Of a DNA stretch of 64,000 bases, positions 8,887 to 17,613 are shown piece by piece; the stretch's first letter is position 1; every line of letters begins with the position of its first letter. Source of the stretch: an uncultured Lentisphaerota bacterium. Its GTDB lineage: Bacteria; Verrucomicrobiota; Kiritimatiellia; CAIQIC01. The translations under genes were made by a program, and so were the position numbers. The notes under the pieces are model-generated. The model was not told the DNA's origin. It did no database searches and worked only from the letters and a program-made list of their open reading frames with translations. The DNA lies in assembly GCA_903889245.1 (NCBI GenBank), contig CAISWQ010000046.1, positions 19,251 through 83,250 of the forward strand, read 5' to 3'.

Positions 8887-10451
8887 TTTTGTTTCTTCAG
8901 CTTCAGCTCGTCCATCCGCGCTTGCATGCGCGCGGCGATATCGGGATGCTGCGCGATGACATTGGTGTGCTCCGGCAGGTCGTCCTTGAGGTTATAGAGC
9001 TGGGCGGTGGGCGCGTCAGGCTTCACCTTGCCATCGGCGGTGATGTCGCTGTTGACCAGGCCGAGCTGCACGTAGGGCGCGCCCCACTGCGGGCCGGTCG
9101 GCACCTGTACGGTCATGCCGGCGGAACCTTGCTTGGGGATATAGAGCCAGTCGCCCTGGCGCAGCGCATGGCCGCCGGTGCCGAGGAACGACGCCTCGGT
9201 GCGCTTCACCGGCGCGTGCGCCGGATCGATGAACGCCGCGAGCTCGCTCGCGCCATCGGGCGAGGCTCCGTCGGGCAGCTTCGCGCCCACGGCCTCGGCC
9301 AGCGTCGCCATGCAGTCCACCTGTGTGAACATAGGCTGGCGGATACTGCCCGCCGGGATGCGGCCGGGCCAGCGCGCGAGCAGCGGTACGCGATGCCCGC
9401 CTTCCCAAGCATCGGTCTTCTGCCCGAGCAGCACGCCGTTGGGCCGGTGGGCCGAGGTCAGCACGTCGTTGTTGAGTACGGCGCCGTTGTCGCTGGTGAA
9501 GATGACCAGTGTGTTCTGCGCGAGGCCCCGCTGCTCCAGCGCATCGAGTACCGTGCCCAGGCAATGATCGAGCTGCTGGATGTAATCGCCGTAGAGCTTG
9601 ACGCCGCTCTGGCCGCGGAATTCCGGCGCGGGATCGATCGGCACATGCGGCGCGGCAAACGCGAGATAGAGGAAGAACGGCGTGTCTTTCGTCTGCTGCG
9701 CGAAGAATTGTACCGCCTTCTCCGCGAGGATGAAGTCGATCCGGTCATCGGGCCGCGCCTGCTGCGCCGCCTTGCCACCGCTCATCACGCCGTGCGGGCC
9801 TTTCGATTTATCCACGCGGATCGGGTCGGTGGGGTCGAGGCCCACGACGCGGTGGTTCTCGACGAAGACCAGCGGTGGCTCGTTGTGCGTCCGCGGCGTG
9901 CCGAAGAAATAGTCGAAGCCGATCTCCAGCGGCCCCGGCTTCAGCTCCTGATTCCAGTCCGGATCGCCGTTGCGCCCGAACCCGTTGTGCCACTTGCCGA
10001 GCGCGGCCGTGCGGTAGCCGGCGGATTTCAGCAGCGATGGCAGCGTGACCTGGCCCTCGTGAAAATAGAGTGAGTAGTCGTTCTTGCGCTTCGCGTGCTG
10101 GAGCAACGTGCCGGAGAGAATCGCGTAGCGCGAGGGATTGCAGACGCCGCACGTCGAGTGCGCGTCGGTGAACCGCACGCCGTCGCGCGCGAGCTGGTCC
10201 ATGCGCGGCGTCTTGATTTTCGTCGCGCCATAGCAGCCCACGTCTCCGGCGCCGAGATCATCGGCGATGATGAATAGGATGTTGGGTCGTGGGGTTGGCG
10301 GTGTGGCCGCTGTACACGCCAACGCCAAACCCAGCATCACCAGCCCTGCAATCCGGCGACCGCCATGCGCTGGGCACAACCACCGCTGCGCGTGGACCAC
10401 CCTTGTCGCCACCAGCGCTCCTCCCCTCCAACCGCTCTGCGTATTATTCAT
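8883..10451 (-). CDS. S1-family sulfatase
   Basis: 522 residues from ATG 10451, preceded by AAGGA. The N-terminus is long for a signal peptide; the hydrophobic stretch RRIAGLVMLGLALACTAA is at 32-49, so translation could instead begin internally at Met39. Core motifs: IIADDLG (Asp64-65), formylglycine site C104-N-P-S-R, GKWHNG, TSDNGAV. It ends in a Lys-rich KLKKQK tail. The 44-bp palindrome at 10526 lies about 75 bp upstream of the start, placing this gene as the likely target of the regulator at 10560. The DUF429, six-hairpin and beta-helix genes follow without gaps over 20 bp. Confidence 0.9.
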   Translation of the reverse strand: MNNTQSGWRGGALVATRVVHAQRWLCPAHGGRRIAGLVMLGLALACTAATPPTPRPNILFIIADDLGAGDVGCYGATKIKTPRMDQLARDGVRFTDAHSTCGVCNPSRYAILSGTLLQHAKRKNDYSLYFHEGQVTLPSLLKSAGYRTAALGKWHNGFGRNGDPDWNQELKPGPLEIGFDYFFGTPRTHNEPPLVFVENHRVVGLDPTDPIRVDKSKGPHGVMSGGKAAQQARPDDRIDFILAEKAVQFFAQQTKDTPFFLYLAFAAPHVPIDPAPEFRGQSGVKLYGDYIQQLDHCLGTVLDALEQRGLAQNTLVIFTSDNGAVLNNDVLTSAHRPNGVLLGQKTDAWEGGHRVPLLARWPGRIPAGSIRQPMFTQVDCMATLAEAVGAKLPDGASPDGASELAAFIDPAHAPVKRTEASFLGTGGHALRQGDWLYIPKQGSAGMTVQVPTGPQWGAPYVQLGLVNSDITADGKVKPDAPTAQLYNLKDDLPEHTNVIAQHPDIAARMQARMDELKLKKQK

Positions 10452-10525
10452 ATTCCTTAACCTCGGGGTACGCGCAGCCTCCCCGGCCGCGGCCGGCTGC
10501 TCTGTTAATACAGCACCCATCTTCC

Positions 10526-10569
10526 GCGAGGATAATTGCAGAGTTGTACAACTCTGCAATTATCCTCGC
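10526..10569. promoter_or_regulatory. 44-bp perfect palindrome, operator candidate 1
   Basis: Twenty-two perfectly paired bases on each side of a GT/AC centre at 10547.5. The inner arm ATTGCAGAGTTGT is common to all three copies in this region; here it is extended outward by GCGAGGATA. It overlaps the TAA stop of the regulator gene and sits 75 bp upstream of the sulfatase ATG at 10451, a promoter position. Confidence 0.85.
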
Positions 10570-11198
10570 CGCCATTCCTGGCGCACCAGCTCAAACAATT
10601 CATCATGCAGCGGTGTTCGCATGGTCTTGTTCAAACCGAACGCGATGGTTTTTTTCTTCCGGGTACGGCTCACGTAACCCCTGCGCGCCAGTTTGGCCAT
10701 GTGCCGGCTGACGGCCGCCTCCGACATCCGCAAGGTGCCGGTCAGAACGTCAACACGCGCCTCCCGGCCTTTGCTCAAGTGCCGCAGCAACTGCAGACGC
10801 CGCACATTGGTAAAAGCCGTGGCCGCCTCGAAGATCAGGGCCTGCACCTTCGCGGCGGGGGAAGGATCATTGCAGAGTTGTACAACTCTGCAATGATGCA
10901 GGGCTTGGTCGGGATGCTTGAGCAGACCCAAGACCCAGGCCGAGACCCGCCCACTAAACGTTCGCTGGCCATAGGGTGAGCGCGGCTGGCAGTAGGCCCA
11001 CACGCCCGAGCGCCGTTGCTGGATCAGGCCGGCTGACACCAAGCGCCGGATCTGTGTTGATACGACATAGAGTGGCAACTGGAGTTCTGCCGCCAAGGCC
11101 GAGGGCGACAGCTCTTCGCCCCTGGCCAGGCATGACAGCAAAGCCAAGCGGGTCTGACACGCCAGCGCCCGCGCCACCTGCATGATGATTTCGTCCAT
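10560..11198 (-). CDS. Tandem double-HTH ArsR-like transcriptional regulator
   Basis: 212 residues from ATG 11198 (MDEIIMQVARALACQTR). Two winged-helix units are fused in one chain: residues ~1-75 (RLALLSCLARGEELSPSALA, then VVSTQIRRLVSAGLIQQRR with the wing) and ~115-205 (RLQLLRHLSKGREARVDVL, AAVSRHMAKLARRGYVSRTRKKK). ArsR/MarR-type proteins are normally one HTH per chain and dimerise; this looks like a covalent pseudo-dimer. No metal-binding CxC motif is evident. A perfect palindrome lies just upstream (11212-11237), a second inside the linker codons, and a third across the stop codon, implying self-regulation plus control of the sulfatase operon. Starts at 11210, 11240 or TTG 11330 are open in frame but would translate the upstream palindrome. 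Confidence 0.8.
   Translation of the reverse strand: MDEIIMQVARALACQTRLALLSCLARGEELSPSALAAELQLPLYVVSTQIRRLVSAGLIQQRRSGVWAYCQPRSPYGQRTFSGRVSAWVLGLLKHPDQALHHCRVVQLCNDPSPAAKVQALIFEAATAFTNVRRLQLLRHLSKGREARVDVLTGTLRMSEAAVSRHMAKLARRGYVSRTRKKKTIAFGLNKTMRTPLHDELFELVRQEWRRG
10866..10897. promoter_or_regulatory. 32-bp perfect palindrome inside the regulator linker
   Basis: Sixteen paired bases each side, centre 10881.5, same 13-base core arm ATTGCAGAGTTGT, flanked by ATC/GAT. It encodes the residues around HCRVVQLCND, roughly 101-111, exactly between the two HTH units. Centre distances to the other copies are 334 and 343 bp. Confidence 0.85.
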
Positions 11199-11211
11199 AG
11201 CGGGCTGCATA

Positions 11212-11237
11212 ATTGCAGAGTTGTACAACTCTGCAAT
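11212..11237. promoter_or_regulatory. 26-bp perfect palindrome, operator candidate 3
   Basis: Thirteen paired bases each side, centre 11224.5. It begins 14 bp upstream of the regulator ATG at 11198, where a repressor would block transcription or initiation. Confidence 0.85.
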
Positions 11238-11340
11238 CATTATTTCTGCTGGGCGATCACGATGCGCCCCGTGGCGAAAGGCAAACAACCGGAGCGTTCC
11301 GGTGCCAGAAGCACACGTGTGCGCTGACAAGGTTCTTCGT

Positions 11341-11351
11341 GGGGGGGGGGG
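11341..11351. repeat. 11-base G tract upstream of the regulator
   Basis: Eleven consecutive G (C on the regulator's coding strand) in the 130-bp gap between the sulfatase stop (11368) and the regulator's upstream palindrome. No convincing -35/-10 pair could be assigned around it. Confidence 0.9.
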
Positions 11352-11367
11352 CTATCGGGTCTGATCG

Positions 11368-12846
11368 TCAGCGGATTTTCTGGTCGGGCAGTTCGGGTTT
11401 GATGCCCTGGTCGAGCGGCATGGTGTCCTTGTCCGGCGTCAGCCCCGCGGTGGCCATCAGCGCGGCGAGCTGCGCCTCCAGCCTGGCGCGGGTGGCCGCG
11501 TGCTGCGGCACGGCGGCAAGGTTGTGCAGTTCACCAGGATCGGCGGTCAGTTGATAGAACTCCGGCTGATGCCGGTCGGGTTTGCCATCGCCATGCGGGT
11601 AGCGGATGAATTTCCACTCGTCGGTGCGCAGCCCGCGCACGTTCGGCGTGTAGGGGAACTGTTTCTCGTAGTTATATTCGTAGAACCACGCGGTCCGCCA
11701 CGCGCTGTCGCCCGCGTTCGCCAGCTTGACCCACGACCGGCCCTGAATGTTCGCGAACGCCGGCACACCGCACAGCTCCAGCACGCTCGGCGCGATATCC
11801 AGCGTGAGCGCCTGCTGCGCGATGACCTTGCCCGCCGGCAGGCCGGGGCCGCGCGCGATCAGCGGAATGCGGATGCTCGGCTCGTGCATAGTGCGCTTAT
11901 CCACCATGCCGTGCTCGCCCTCGAGCAGGCCGTTGTCGCCCATGAAAACAATCAGCGTGCGCTCAAGCTGGCCGCTCGCGCGCAGAAACTCCACGAGCCG
12001 GCCGACGCTGTCATCCACGCTCAAGATCGTGCCCCAGTAAGCGTGGACCATGTTCTCGAAATCCTTGACCGCCTCCGGCCGGCTGTCGGGAAATTTTTTG
12101 CGCCAGTCGAACAGCGGCCCGTAGATGCCGTGCCACGTCGTCAACCGCTGGCGGATCCACTCCGGCTTGTCGTCTAGCATGAATGCGCTCGCCGGGTACG
12201 GCACGCGGACGGCGTCGAACGCGTGCGCGTATTTCGGCTCCGGAAAATAGAACGAGTGCGGCGCCTTGTGGCCGAGGCACAGCGCCCACGGCTGGCCCGC
12301 CGCGCGCTGCTTGAGCCAGTCGAGCGCGTAGTCGGTGACGACCGTGGTGTAGTAGCCCGGCGGCGTCTCGCGCCGCTGGCCGTTCACGCACCACTCGGTG
12401 TCGAAATATTTGCCCTGCCCCTTGTGCGTGATGAACCAGTCGAAGCCCGGTCGCGGCGCGTCGTTGTTCTCGCCCATGTGCCACTTGCCGATGTAGGCCG
12501 TCGCGTAGCCCTGCTCGTGCAGCCGGCCCGGCCAGTGCGGCAGCGCGCCGGGCAGCTCGGTGAAGTTGTCGCGCACGCCGTGCCGGTGCGCATAGAGGCC
12601 GGTCAGGATGCTCGCGCGGCTCGGCGAGCACAGCGACGTCGTGCAGAACGTGTTCGCAAAGCGGACGCCGCCAGCGGCGAGCGCGTCAATGTTGGGCGTC
12701 CGCACGTGCGGCGAGCCGTAGCAGCCGAGCGCTGCCGGCCGCAGATCGTCGCAGAGGATGAACAGCACATTCGGCGGCGCGCCCCGACAGCTCAACGCGG
12801 AAGCGCCCAGCAGACCGAGGGCGCAGAGGAGGGTTTTCATGTTCAT
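11368..12846 (-). CDS. S1-family sulfatase
   Basis: 492 residues from ATG 12846 (a second ATG at 12840 begins [16 protein letters not shown]). Signal peptide, then [15 protein letters not shown] with the metal Asp pair, formylglycine site C73-[12 protein letters not shown], and [13 protein letters not shown]. The DxRPxLGCYG start and GDNG...EHG features resemble iduronate-2-sulfatase-like (S1_7-type) enzymes, so the sulfate may sit on a uronic or similar sugar; this is inference. It is the last gene before the regulator region and is separated from the UroD-like gene by palindrome array 3. Confidence 0.9.
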   Translation of the reverse strand: MNMKTLLCALGLLGASALSCRGAPPNVLFILCDDLRPAALGCYGSPHVRTPNIDALAAGGVRFANTFCTTSLCSPSRASILTGLYAHRHGVRDNFTELPGALPHWPGRLHEQGYATAYIGKWHMGENNDAPRPGFDWFITHKGQGKYFDTEWCVNGQRRETPPGYYTTVVTDYALDWLKQRAAGQPWALCLGHKAPHSFYFPEPKYAHAFDAVRVPYPASAFMLDDKPEWIRQRLTTWHGIYGPLFDWRKKFPDSRPEAVKDFENMVHAYWGTILSVDDSVGRLVEFLRASGQLERTLIVFMGDNGLLEGEHGMVDKRTMHEPSIRIPLIARGPGLPAGKVIAQQALTLDIAPSVLELCGVPAFANIQGRSWVKLANAGDSAWRTAWFYEYNYEKQFPYTPNVRGLRTDEWKFIRYPHGDGKPDRHQPEFYQLTADPGELHNLAAVPQHAATRARLEAQLAALMATAGLTPDKDTMPLDQGIKPELPDQKIR

Positions 12847-12880
12847 GTTACCGTTCCCAACGTGGCAGCGCGCCGGATAT

Positions 12881-12959
12881 TTTCCAAGCCCTGGAAATTT
12901 TCACGCAAATTTTTCCAAGCCTTGGAAAAAGCCGCGCGAAATTTTCCAAGGCTTGGAAA
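12881..12959. repeat. TTTCCAA palindrome array 3 (3 units)
   Basis: Units at 12881-12897, 12912-12928 and 12943-12959, centres 31 and 31 bp apart. It ends 8 bp from the stop codon of the UroD-like gene and 34 bp before the sulfatase start. Confidence 0.9.
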
Positions 12960-12967
12960 CCGAGGCG

Positions 12968-13993
12968 TCACGGGTTGCGCACGCTACCGAGCATGGCGTC
13001 GAGATTCGCGTGGGGCGTTTCCATCGCGAGCGTGCAGCCGGAACTCAAGACGAACCGCGGGTGTTCCGCCGCCTGCACGGTAGCCACCGCCTCCCGACAC
13101 GCGGTCGCCACGGCGGCCGGCGTGCCCTGCGCCAGCAGTCCCACGGGATCGAGGTTGCCCCAGATCGCCTTCGCCGGACCGAGCAGACGGCAGGCCTCGG
13201 CCAGGCTGACGAGGTGATCCAACTCTACGACGTCAGCACCGGACGCCGCCATCTGCGGGAGCAGCTTGGTTGCGTTGCCGCAGATGTGTAGCGAGACCGG
13301 CACGTCGGTGGTCTGTTTGATCCGGGCGATGAGTTTCTGTTCGGCCGGCAGCGCCAGTTCGCCGTAGGCCGCCGGGCCCAGCAGGCCGGCGGGCGAATCG
13401 CCGCCGCTCAACATATCGGCGCCCGCCGCGGCGAGCGCGCCGGCGTAGGCAGCGGCATAGTCGGCGCAGCGTTCCATCAGGGCGGTGACAAATGGCGGAT
13501 CGTCCACGGCCTTGAGCATCACGTTGCCAAGACCCATGAGCGCGCCCGCCAGGGAAAAAGGATACTGATCGAAACAGGCGACGATAAAAACATCCCGGCC
13601 CAGCGCCGCGTTGACGCGGGCGAGCGCCTCCAGCATGAGCGGGTAGCGGCCCTGGGTGGCCACGTCCGGCGCGGACAGGCGGTCAATGTCGCGTGCCGAC
13701 TGGATGAGCGGCTCGCCAATGCCGCCGAAGGGTTGCTGGTCGGAAGCGGCGCCCACGCGCGCGCCCAGCGCCTCCGCGCTGACCCAGGTATCCGCCGAAA
13801 GCCAGACCGCGTCGGGCCGGAAGCGTTCGTAATAGCGGAGCACCGACTCGGCAAGGCGGGCCGCGTGCGTCGTGTAGTCGCGCAGCGAATAGCCCGCCAC
13901 GCCCGCGCAGAAGTGCACCGCGAGCGGACCGGTGGGGACGCGCGGCACGCTTTCGCCGCGCAAGGCGGACTGCACGATGGCCTTGGAGTTCAT
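12968..13993 (-). CDS. Uroporphyrinogen decarboxylase (UroD)-family protein
   Basis: 341 residues, no signal peptide. The UroD/MtaA-type barrel features are PTGPLAVHFCAGVAGY near the N-terminus, a SGGDSPAGLLGP loop, VSLHICGNATKLLPQM (residues ~235-250) with the His-x-Cys pair that binds zinc in corrinoid/CoM methyltransferases, and FVLSSGCTLAMETPHAN near the end. In PVC polysaccharide clusters such proteins are common but their reaction is unknown; methyl transfer or demethylation is a guess. ATG 13993 overlaps the stop of the oxidoreductase by 4 bp, so it closes the coupled operon 17502-12968. Confidence 0.8.
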   Translation of the reverse strand: MNSKAIVQSALRGESVPRVPTGPLAVHFCAGVAGYSLRDYTTHAARLAESVLRYYERFRPDAVWLSADTWVSAEALGARVGAASDQQPFGGIGEPLIQSARDIDRLSAPDVATQGRYPLMLEALARVNAALGRDVFIVACFDQYPFSLAGALMGLGNVMLKAVDDPPFVTALMERCADYAAAYAGALAAAGADMLSGGDSPAGLLGPAAYGELALPAEQKLIARIKQTTDVPVSLHICGNATKLLPQMAASGADVVELDHLVSLAEACRLLGPAKAIWGNLDPVGLLAQGTPAAVATACREAVATVQAAEHPRFVLSSGCTLAMETPHANLDAMLGSVRNP

Positions 13994-15093
13994 GGGGACT
14001 TGAGCAGCGGCAGGCGCACCGGCCGCCGGGTGCGGTAACAGCGCTGGGCGGCGAACACAACCTCGTGCGTGCGGATCGCGTCCTCCAGGTTGCAATGCGA
14101 TTCAACACCGCGCTGCAGGCACTTGACGAAGTGGTCCATCTGCGCCTGAAACGGGTGATGCGAGACGTCGCTGGAGTCGGGCTGGATCGCCTTCAACTCG
14201 ATCCACTTTTTCTGCGACGGGAAAGCGTGCGACCAGACGCGGTTATCGAACACGCTGCCGCGGTCGCCGAAGATGCGGAGCGGGAAGCGATAGGGCATGA
14301 CGCAGTCGAAGTTCACCGAAACCTTGCCGAGCACGCCGTTATCAAACTTCACCAGCGCCAGTTCCAGACCATCGAACTCCATCGGCGGCGCGTGCCGCGT
14401 CCACGTGTTGGTGATGGGATTATATTCGCGCCGCCGCCCTTTCCGGTAGCCGCCGGCGACGGCAAAAACCTCGACGGGCTGCGCGGCCTCGAACTCGCCC
14501 GGCGCGGCGAACCAGCGCAGCGCGTCCACGGCGTGGCAGCCGGCGATGAGCATCGCGCTCACGCCGTGCTCGACAGTGTGGGTGTCCTTCCAGCCGCCCC
14601 ACCAACTGCCGCAGTGGCTCAAGTAGTCGGCCTCCACGGAATAGATTTTCCCGAACGCGCCGCCGGCGCTCATGGCCTTGAGTTGCTGGAACAGTGGATT
14701 CCAGCGGAGTACAAAGCTCACGATGGTCTTCACGCCGGCGCGCCGCACGGCGTCGCGCATCGCCCGCATTTCGGCAAGCGAGATGGCGATGGGTTTTTCG
14801 ATGACCAGATGCTTGCCCGCCCGCGCTGCCGCGAGCACGCCGGCGCAATGCACATGCTGCGGCGTGCAGATGGAGACGATATCCACGCCCGGATGGCGCA
14901 GGGCGGCGGCGAAATCGGTGTAGCACGCGGTGGCGGGCAGTCCCGCCTCCGCGCCGCGCCGGCGCGCGCCAGCCAGCGTCCGGCTGCAGACCGCCACGAC
15001 CTGCGTCGCCGGATTGTGCTGGAAGGCCGCGAGATGCTGCCCCGCCACCCAGCCCGCGCCGTGAATCAAAACGCCATAGGTTTTCCTGCCCAT
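13990..15093 (-). CDS. Gfo/Idh/MocA-family oxidoreductase (cytoplasmic)
   Basis: 367 residues without signal. Rossmann nucleotide motif GAGWVAGQH at the N-terminus, then VSICTPQHVHCAGVLAAARAGKHLVIEKPIA, where EKP (residues ~96-98) carries the Lys that is catalytic in this family. A C-terminal alpha/beta domain follows (GGWKDTHTVEHGVSAMLIAGCHAVDALRW). Family members oxidise or epimerise sugars and inositols with NAD(P). It lies 8 bp after the Tat-exported paralogue and overlaps the UroD-like gene by 4 bp. Substrate not predictable. Confidence 0.88.
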   Translation of the reverse strand: MGRKTYGVLIHGAGWVAGQHLAAFQHNPATQVVAVCSRTLAGARRRGAEAGLPATACYTDFAAALRHPGVDIVSICTPQHVHCAGVLAAARAGKHLVIEKPIAISLAEMRAMRDAVRRAGVKTIVSFVLRWNPLFQQLKAMSAGGAFGKIYSVEADYLSHCGSWWGGWKDTHTVEHGVSAMLIAGCHAVDALRWFAAPGEFEAAQPVEVFAVAGGYRKGRRREYNPITNTWTRHAPPMEFDGLELALVKFDNGVLGKVSVNFDCVMPYRFPLRIFGDRGSVFDNRVWSHAFPSQKKWIELKAIQPDSSDVSHHPFQAQMDHFVKCLQRGVESHCNLEDAIRTHEVVFAAQRCYRTRRPVRLPLLKSP

Positions 15094-15101
15094 GCTGCAC
15101 C

Positions 15102-16526
15102 TCACACGTAGTGCGACGGGAACTTCCACGGCTTGCGATAGGTCGGCATCGCCAGCTTCGCTGCCTCGGAATCGCCGACGATCTTCTCGCGCTCCGGGTC
15201 GAACTTGATGCTGCGGCCCAGCTTGAGCGAGAGCAGGCTCAACACAATCGGCACATCCACATAGGTGTGATAGAACACGCTGCAACTCGGCTGCTGGCGC
15301 GACTTGATGCACTCCACCCACTCGTGCTCGTGGCCGGGCGATTCCGGGATCTTCTCGGCCACCGGCAGCAGTTCCTTGAAGTTATAGAGCGCCCGCGCCG
15401 TGTAGTCCTTCGCCTGTTTGCGGGCCGCGATCTCCGGCAGGATGATGGCGTTCATGGCCTTGCCCTCGGGCACGATGCGGTGCTGGTGATAGTTGGACCA
15501 CATCGTTCCATTGACGCCGTGGAAATAGATGCCGAGCCGCCGCGTTGGCTTGGGATCCTCTTCGAGATCGAAGCCATAGCTGTTGGTCAGCGACGACATC
15601 CACGTCACGGTCGTGTTCGGATAACGCCACAGGACCTCGTGGTGGTCATAGGCGTCGCCATCGTCCTGGACGACGTAGCGGCCGCCGACGGAGCTGACCA
15701 AAGTGGGATATTTCAACTCCAGCGCCCAGGTCGGCAGATCAATGATGTGCGGCGCCATGCCGGGCGTCCAGCCGCCGCTGTAGGCCATCCATGAGCCGTG
15801 GTTATAGGAACCGGAAAAGAGAATCGAGTTGAACGGGATCAGCGGCGCCGGCCCGCACCACAAATCCCAGTCGAGCCCGTCCGGTGGTTTGGTGTCGGGC
15901 GGCTGGCGGCCCACGCCCTTCTCGCCCTGGTTCATCACGTTGAACGTGCGGACCGCGCCGATCTTGCCGAGGTAGCCCGCCCGCACCATCTCCACCACGC
16001 GCCGGTAATTTTCCGAGGCGTGGATCTGCGTGCCGACCTGGCAGATGATGTTGTGCTTCTTCACGGCATTGCGCACCGCGAAGCTCTCGCCCAGGTGCAG
16101 CGTCATCGGCTTTTGCAGGTAGATGTCCTTCCCGGCCTCGCACGCCAGGATGGCGACGAGCGCGTGCCAGTGCGGCGGCGTGGCGATGATGATCGCATCC
16201 ACCTCCGGCGCGGCGAGCACCTCGCGGAAATCGGCGTAGGTCTTGCAGGTTGGCGCATACTTCGCCGCCACGTCGTCGCGCCGCTTCTTATAAACATCGC
16301 ACGCGCCGATGACGACCACGTCGGGATGCTTGGCCACATTATCCAGATTGTGCCGGCCCATGCCGTTGCAACCGATCAGCGCCACATTGATTTTGCCGTT
16401 GGCTCCCGGCCGGCCCGCCTTACCCCAGGCCGATGCTGGCATGATCAACGGCACCGCCACCGCAGTTGCCGCCGTGGTCCGCAGGAATTCACGCCGCGTG
16501 GTCAGGTTCTGCTGTTCATTATTCAT
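15102..16526 (-). CDS. Gfo/Idh/MocA-family oxidoreductase, Tat-exported
   Basis: 474 residues from ATG 16526 with a good AAGGAG site. The N-terminus TTRREFLRTTAATAVAVPL is a clear twin-arginine signal, implying export of a folded, cofactor-loaded enzyme. Rossmann motif NVALIGCNGMGRHNL, then IIIATPPHWHALVAILACEAGKDIYLQKPM with the family's catalytic Lys (QKP). A long C-terminal domain includes GGWTPGMAPHIIDLP. Exported members of this family in PVC and Bacteroidetes bacteria act on sugars at the cell surface. It starts inside the 3' end of the PmoA-like gene (8-bp overlap). Confidence 0.88.
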   Translation of the reverse strand: MNNEQQNLTTRREFLRTTAATAVAVPLIMPASAWGKAGRPGANGKINVALIGCNGMGRHNLDNVAKHPDVVVIGACDVYKKRRDDVAAKYAPTCKTYADFREVLAAPEVDAIIIATPPHWHALVAILACEAGKDIYLQKPMTLHLGESFAVRNAVKKHNIICQVGTQIHASENYRRVVEMVRAGYLGKIGAVRTFNVMNQGEKGVGRQPPDTKPPDGLDWDLWCGPAPLIPFNSILFSGSYNHGSWMAYSGGWTPGMAPHIIDLPTWALELKYPTLVSSVGGRYVVQDDGDAYDHHEVLWRYPNTTVTWMSSLTNSYGFDLEEDPKPTRRLGIYFHGVNGTMWSNYHQHRIVPEGKAMNAIILPEIAARKQAKDYTARALYNFKELLPVAEKIPESPGHEHEWVECIKSRQQPSCSVFYHTYVDVPIVLSLLSLKLGRSIKFDPEREKIVGDSEAAKLAMPTYRKPWKFPSHYV

Positions 16527-17502
16527 GTTGTACTCCTTGGGTTGCCGCCGTTTGAAAATTGCTCCAGATTCCGGCCATGGCTGCCTCTTCCGGCTGACCA
16601 CCCGCGTGTATCCAGATGCGGTAGCGCAGCACCAGTGGCTGTTTTGTCGGAAGGGCAAAGCGCGTGCCGCTGGTCGGGAACGTCGGCTGACACCACGCCA
16701 GCGCCGGAGCCTGATAGTACTCGCCGGGATATTCGGGATTGCGTGGATCCTGCAGCACGGTCACGCCCGTCGGCGCGCGACCGCCGGGAAATACGCCGCT
16801 GACATCCGACCACGCCCGGCGCGGCGCGGCATTCGTAGGATCGATGTGCATCGCGATGGCCTGCCCGGTCACCTGCGCCAGCCGGATGTTCAGCCCGCCG
16901 TAGTGCGACGTCCCGCGCCGTGCGAGGGTGACGCCCTCCTTCAGCGCCGTGAAGCGCAGCGTGAGATCGAGCGCCCGCCCCTGCTCCGTCGCGCGATAGG
17001 CGCGGATGGTGGCCACCTCGTTCACAATCGGCTCGCGGTCCGCCCACAGCCACTGATTTTCGGCCTCGATCTGCGCGTACTCCACGCCGCTTGCCAACTG
17101 CACCTTCCCGGTCGGCCGCGCAAAAACCTTTTGTAACGCGTGCAGGTCGCCGAGCTCCTTGCCAACCATCACCTCCGGCCACGCCCAGTAAATCCCGCGA
17201 TGATGCGGATGATCCACCGCCCAATCCCGCGTCAGCTCCTCCCCGTTCAAGCCGTAGAGCGGATGAATATAATCGCTGCGCGCCACGGCGTACTTGCGGT
17301 TGTTGGCGGAGACCTTTGCCAGAAGTTCGCCGGGCTCGACCGTGCGGTAGTTGTAGCGCAGCACCGGCCGGCCCGCCTCGGAGATTTCGATCTGACCGGT
17401 GACCGCATTGGAAACCGCCTGCATCACCGGCGCCTCCGCCGCGCAGGCCGCGACGCCCACCACGCAACCAGAAAGCACCCGCTGCCAACCCATCGTCGTC
17501 AT
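16519..17502 (-). CDS. PmoA-family protein (DUF6807)
   Basis: 327 residues. Signal-like start MTTMGWQRVLSGCVVGVAACAAEA. The YIHPLYGLNGEELTRDWAVD then HPHHRGIYWAW motif (about residues 78-108) is the hallmark of the PmoA/DUF6807 family, whose members are predicted beta-sandwich proteins found beside Gfo/Idh/MocA oxidoreductases in carbohydrate clusters. The name comes from annotation pipelines; it is unrelated to methane monooxygenase catalysis. It opens the operon PmoA-like, oxidoreductase, oxidoreductase, UroD-like. A start at 17493 is also possible. The likely promoter region is array 4. Confidence 0.8.
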   Translation of the reverse strand: MTTMGWQRVLSGCVVGVAACAAEAPVMQAVSNAVTGQIEISEAGRPVLRYNYRTVEPGELLAKVSANNRKYAVARSDYIHPLYGLNGEELTRDWAVDHPHHRGIYWAWPEVMVGKELGDLHALQKVFARPTGKVQLASGVEYAQIEAENQWLWADREPIVNEVATIRAYRATEQGRALDLTLRFTALKEGVTLARRGTSHYGGLNIRLAQVTGQAIAMHIDPTNAAPRRAWSDVSGVFPGGRAPTGVTVLQDPRNPEYPGEYYQAPALAWCQPTFPTSGTRFALPTKQPLVLRYRIWIHAGGQPEEAAMAGIWSNFQTAATQGVQHE

Positions 17503-17529
17503 CGTTCGTCTCCGCGCATCCGGTGGACC

Positions 17530-17610
17530 TTTCCAAACATTGGAAAAGACATGGCCACATTTTTCCAAGGATTGGAAAAAATGAACAGCCCATTTTCCAA
17601 ACCTTGGAAA
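17530..17610. repeat. TTTCCAA palindrome array 4 (3 units)
   Basis: Units at 17530-17546, 17562-17578 and 17594-17610, all perfect, centres 32 and 32 bp apart. The array ends 3 bp from the stop codon of the sulfatase at 17614 and begins 28 bp upstream of the PmoA-like start. Confidence 0.92.
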
Positions 17611-17613
17611 ATG

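Noticed and set aside
16519..17502. Methane monooxygenase subunit
   Set aside because: The PmoA label belongs to DUF6807 by annotation history; there are no membrane helices or copper ligands.
17530..17610. Rho-independent terminators formed by the TTTCCAA palindromes
   Set aside because: Each hairpin would have a weak 7-bp A/U-rich stem and no GC-rich stem followed by a U run; multiple phased copies and the divergent locus 2 also argue against it.
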